Below are positions 61,511-64,000 of a stretch of DNA of 64,000 nucleotides, in pieces (within the stretch, counting starts at the first letter, position 1; every line of letters starts with the position of its first letter). Under the pieces are notes generated by a model, which was not told the DNA's origin, did no database searches, and saw only the letters and a program-made list of their open reading frames with translations. The position numbers and the translations under genes are program-made. This DNA is from Comamonas sp. BIGb0152 (GTDB lineage Bacteria; Pseudomonadota; Gammaproteobacteria; Burkholderiales; Burkholderiaceae_C): assembly GCF_024809975.1 (NCBI RefSeq), contig NZ_JANUDY010000006.1, positions 62,001 to 126,000 on the forward strand, written 5' to 3'.

Positions 61511-61633
61511 AGAGTCGCTAACACAACCCTTGATACGTCGTTGCCCTGCCTTGTCGTACTACTGTACTGCCTGCGGCAGGACGCCTAGTCTCAACCGCCA
61601 ACCTGCGGTTTGCTGGGTCGTGTTAGCGACTCT
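61511..61633. repeat. 123-bp element bounded by a 14-bp perfect inverted repeat
   Basis: AGAGTCGCTAACAC (61511-61524) and its exact complement GTGTTAGCGACTCT (61620-61633) enclose a GC-rich core with its own small hairpins (CTGCCTGCGGCAGG). After one mismatch the pairing goes on with ACCC/GGGT. The right end touches the stop codon of the acyltransferase gene. It looks like a miniature inverted-repeat element or a large structured 3' end. Confidence 0.75.
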
Positions 61634-62709
61634 TAAGCGGTGCGCGAGCCCGCTGGCTGCGCCATGGGCTTGCTGCCTGCGCGGTCGCGCCAGCCCAGCG
61701 CCCAGCGCTCCACCGTGTAGAAGGACAGCGCCGCAAAGGCCGCCGAAATCGGCAAGCCCAGCAACACCACCCACTGCCAGTCGGTGTGGGCGCGCAGCAG
61801 GCGTACCACCGGGTAGTGCCAGAGGTAGATGCCATAGGACATCTTGCCCACCCACACCAGCACGGGCAGGCTCAGCATGTCGAACAACACCCCCTTTTGC
61901 TTGACCACGGCAACGATGACGGCAGCGGCCACCAGCTCCACCAACGCAAAGCCCCAGAGCAGCGCGCCTGCGTCATCCCATTGGTAGCCAATCACCGCAA
62001 AGGGCAGCACCGGAAGCAGCCACAGCAGGTATTTCTGGCGGGCATGCAAGGCATCCATCCAGGCGGGGCGGTGCACGGCTACGGCGGCCAGCGCGCTGCC
62101 CAGCAGCATGCCAGTGGCACGGGTGTCAAAGCGGAAGAAGATCTCATAGAACTGCTGGCCCTGGGCCACCCAGTAGGCGCGCCAGACAAACATCAGCGCC
62201 ACCAGCAGCATGATGGGCCGCCACAGTTGCTTGCGGGCGGTGTGCGCCAGCAGCAGCACCAACAGCGGCGGCCAGACCAGGTAGAAGTGCTCTTCCACCG
62301 AAAGCGACCACATATGCAACAAGGTGTCTGGGCTGTCGAAGAAGGCAATACCGTAATCGGCCAGGTAGAGCGCGGAGACCAGCACATCCTGGTTCACATC
62401 CTCGATGCCCGGCCAGATCAGCGGGGCAAACAGCCAGTAGGCAGCCAGGAAGAGCAGCAAGGCCGGTGCCAGGCGCAAAAAGCGGCGCTGGTAAAAGCGC
62501 CAAAAGTCGAGGCGACCCGATTGCTGGTGCTCCTTGAGCAGCAGCGAGGTGATCAAAAAGCCGCTGAGCACGAAGAACAGGTCCACCCCAAAGAAGGCGC
62601 CGTCAAACATAGGCGCATGGGCGTGCGACAAGAACACCAGGACAATCGCCACTGCGCGCATGCCATCCAGCGCAGGGTTGTATTTCAAACGGAATCCAGA
62701 CAAAACCAA
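61633..62709 (-). CDS. Acyltransferase family 3 membrane protein (OafA/YrhL-like)
   Basis: The multi-pass protein (about 358 residues) has about ten helices. The N-terminal pattern ALDGMRAVAIVLVFLSHAHA contains the family's His, and GVDLFFVLSGFLITSLLL follows. A central MWSLSVEEHFYLVWPPLLVL segment is diagnostic. OafA-type enzymes O-acetylate cell-surface sugars such as O-antigen. Start is uncertain: TTG 62709 or 62703 follow GGGAG; a GTG at 62751 is also in frame. The stop overlaps an inverted-repeat element. No surface-polysaccharide genes are adjacent. Confidence 0.87.
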   Translation of the reverse strand: MVLSGFRLKYNPALDGMRAVAIVLVFLSHAHAPMFDGAFFGVDLFFVLSGFLITSLLLKEHQQSGRLDFWRFYQRRFLRLAPALLLFLAAYWLFAPLIWPGIEDVNQDVLVSALYLADYGIAFFDSPDTLLHMWSLSVEEHFYLVWPPLLVLLLAHTARKQLWRPIMLLVALMFVWRAYWVAQGQQFYEIFFRFDTRATGMLLGSALAAVAVHRPAWMDALHARQKYLLWLLPVLPFAVIGYQWDDAGALLWGFALVELVAAAVIVAVVKQKGVLFDMLSLPVLVWVGKMSYGIYLWHYPVVRLLRAHTDWQWVVLLGLPISAAFAALSFYTVERWALGWRDRAGSKPMAQPAGSRTA

Positions 62710-63447
62710 TGATCTCCCATCAACCGCAGCGGGCCATCGCCTTTGCTGCACTCCCAGACTTCATGCCATCTATGCGCTGCCGAGGCCATGGCCCGGAGGC
62801 CTTGCCAAGACAGCGCGTGCTGGGGAAATAAACATCTGTGCTTAACGCGCCAAGCGGCGCTCAAGCTGACCGGACGGGCCTGGTCAGGCCCTGTTTGTCC
62901 CTGGCTGGCAGGACGCAGCGGAGAAAAAAATCTGTGCGGCCAAGCGCGACGGATAAGAAGTGCAGCCTATCGATTTAGTTCCGGGATGGATGCTTTATTT
63001 TGTGACCAATCCCCACATATCGCTGCAGCACGCTTGCCTGTGCTTGGCGCTGGCTGACCCGGACTCTACCTGCCCTGCCGCTGCCTCGCTCCTCTATCTC
63101 CATCTCCAGCCCCTCGCCATGCCTGGGCTACCTGCAGGCCCTTCACAAGTGCAGCGCCTGCGAACCGATGATCGCCCGCAGGGCGGCACGCGCGCTGTAG
63201 GAAAAGCCCCAGCACAGCCGTCAGTACCCGGGCGGGAATTGTGCCAGCAACCCGCAGGGTGCCAACGCAAACAGCGCGGAGATGCTGACAAAAAATAACA
63301 TTGCAGCGGCCAGAACTGCAGGCCAGGGCTCGGCGGCTGCGCGGCTGCGCGGCTGCGCGGCTGCTGCCAGGGTGACAGCTTGCGTGCTAACCCCCGTGCA
63401 AGCTCACGCCGCTTTGCGTACGCTCGGCACACGCATTCTCATCTGCC
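62710..63447. other. 738-base gap upstream of the acetoacetyl-CoA synthetase gene
   Basis: I find no convincing gene in either strand. Open frames here lack ribosome binding sites and family features. The stretch presumably holds divergent promoters; its right part contains the tandem repeat noted separately. Confidence 0.5.
63333..63366. repeat. Period-8 tandem repeat (GGCTGCGC)
   Basis: Three exact GGCTGCGC units and a partial fourth (GGCTGCTG) lie about 85 bases before the synthetase ATG. Such short repeats can vary in copy number. Confidence 0.65.
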
Positions 63448-64000
63448 ATGAACACCCCAGCCCTCCACCCCAAACCCCAACTTCAGCACTACCAGCAGTG
63501 GCTCAGCCAGCAACACGGCCTGCCATTTGACAGCTATGAGGCCATGCATGCCTGGTCGGTCGAGCACCTGGCTGCATTCTGGCGCAGCATCTGGGATTAC
63601 TACCAGCTCGAATCACCCACCGCCATCACCGAGGTGCTGAGCGACGACCCCATGCCCCATGCGCGTTGGTTCAGCGGCGCCCAGGTCAGCCTGCCGCGCC
63701 AGCTGCTGCGCCATACGGCGGCGGCGCAACGGGCCGGCGTGCCGGCCATCATCAGCGACAACGAGCTGGGCCAGGTGCGTGAGCTGGACTGGCCCGAGCT
63801 GCAGCGCCAGGTGGCCTCCGTCGCGCTGGCGCTGCGCGGCCTGGGCATCGGCCGGGGCGACCGCGTGGCCGCCTACCTGCCCAACATCCCCGAGACGGTG
63901 GTCGCCATGCTGGCCTGTGTCAGCCTGGGTGCCATCTGGAGCGTCTGCGCACCCGACATGGGCGTGGCCGCCGTGGTCGATCGCTTCAAGCAGATCGAGC
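63448..64000 (+). CDS. Acetoacetyl-CoA synthetase (5' part, runs off the right edge)
   Basis: The first 184 codons are present (family length about 650). The N-terminal part fits acetoacetate-CoA ligase: AFWRSIWDYYQLESP near 50 (the family's W-rich segment), ARWFSGAQVSLPRQLL, WPELQRQVASVALALRGLG, RGDRVAAYLPNIPETVVAML and SLGAIWSVCAPDMGV. The enzyme activates acetoacetate to acetoacetyl-CoA, often linked to ketone or polyhydroxybutyrate turnover. Start ATG 63448 begins MNTPALHPKPQ. Confidence 0.9.
   Translation, partial: MNTPALHPKPQLQHYQQWLSQQHGLPFDSYEAMHAWSVEHLAAFWRSIWDYYQLESPTAITEVLSDDPMPHARWFSGAQVSLPRQLLRHTAAAQRAGVPAIISDNELGQVRELDWPELQRQVASVALALRGLGIGRGDRVAAYLPNIPETVVAMLACVSLGAIWSVCAPDMGVAAVVDRFKQIE

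Noticed and set aside
62743-63298. Small open frames in the gap before the acetoacetyl-CoA synthetase gene
   Set aside because: They lack ribosome binding sites, overlap one another in several frames and have no recognisable features.

Overview
The window is a GC-rich chromosomal segment of a betaproteobacterium of the order Burkholderiales, most likely family Comamonadaceae (Comamonas or a close relative). This is judged from protein character: fused indolepyruvate oxidoreductase, YhdP, TfpZ with a type IV pilin, DUF3717+DUF1289, a pair of DUF4148 proteins, and a topoisomerase III carrying a SWIB tail. It is also judged from intergenic hairpins of the AAATAGCTGCTTG type. No search could be run. 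Genes are dense and mostly core. I see no prophage, insertion sequence with a transposase, CRISPR array, tRNA or rRNA.

Layout. 1-4.4 kb: the 5' part of an indolepyruvate oxidoreductase gene diverges from an Lrp/AsnC regulator, then mltA, a tiny membrane ORF antisense to the mltA 5' end, and an OmpA-like lipoprotein. 4.4-12.1 kb: a leftward overlapping operon of yhdP, a nitrilase-family amidase, a PAS sensor kinase and a FixJ-type regulator. 12.2-18.7 kb: glnE, a dyad-rich gap with a probable small RNA, a glutathione S-transferase, purB, yaeQ and a DUF3717/DUF1289 gene. 18.9-24.7 kb: a yybP-ykoY (Mn2+) riboswitch ahead of a TerC gene, small membrane proteins, an M48 protease, moaC, and an AT-rich tfpZ-pilA pair behind a near-perfect sigma-54 promoter. 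24.9-30.2 kb: an FHA protein, a second TerC, sucCD and argC.

30.4-41 kb is the metabolic accessory part. A tsdBA thiosulfate dehydrogenase pair is followed by a seven-gene leftward operon that couples a polyamine-type ABC importer to a three-subunit flavin/iron-sulfur amine oxidase. An IclR regulator and a GhrA-type reductase diverge from it, and a good palindromic operator lies between them. 41.2-43.7 kb holds tandem YddG-like exporters separated by a 49-residue membrane ORF and a dispersed repeat.

44-52 kb: VF530, recX and recA (with a LexA box and a hairpin between recA and recX), a MarR regulator, an SdiA-regulated-type protein, a TctDE-like two-component system, a SPOR protein, birA and a SET-domain methyltransferase. 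52.8-64 kb: an alternating purine-pyrimidine tract divides the SET gene from topB. TopB ends in a histone-like Lys/Thr/Ala linker and a SWIB domain. Then come small membrane proteins, a methyltransferase, a DTW-domain tRNA-modifying enzyme, the DUF4148 pair, a bacterioferritin-like protein, a DUF924 protein, an acyltransferase next to a 123-bp inverted-repeat element, and the start of acetoacetyl-CoA synthetase.

The most unusual items are the SET/SWIB pairing of eukaryote-like chromatin domains, the dyad cluster with a C-rich small RNA candidate after glnE, two intergenic repeat families with terminal inverted repeats, and the transport-plus-oxidation operon of unknown substrate.
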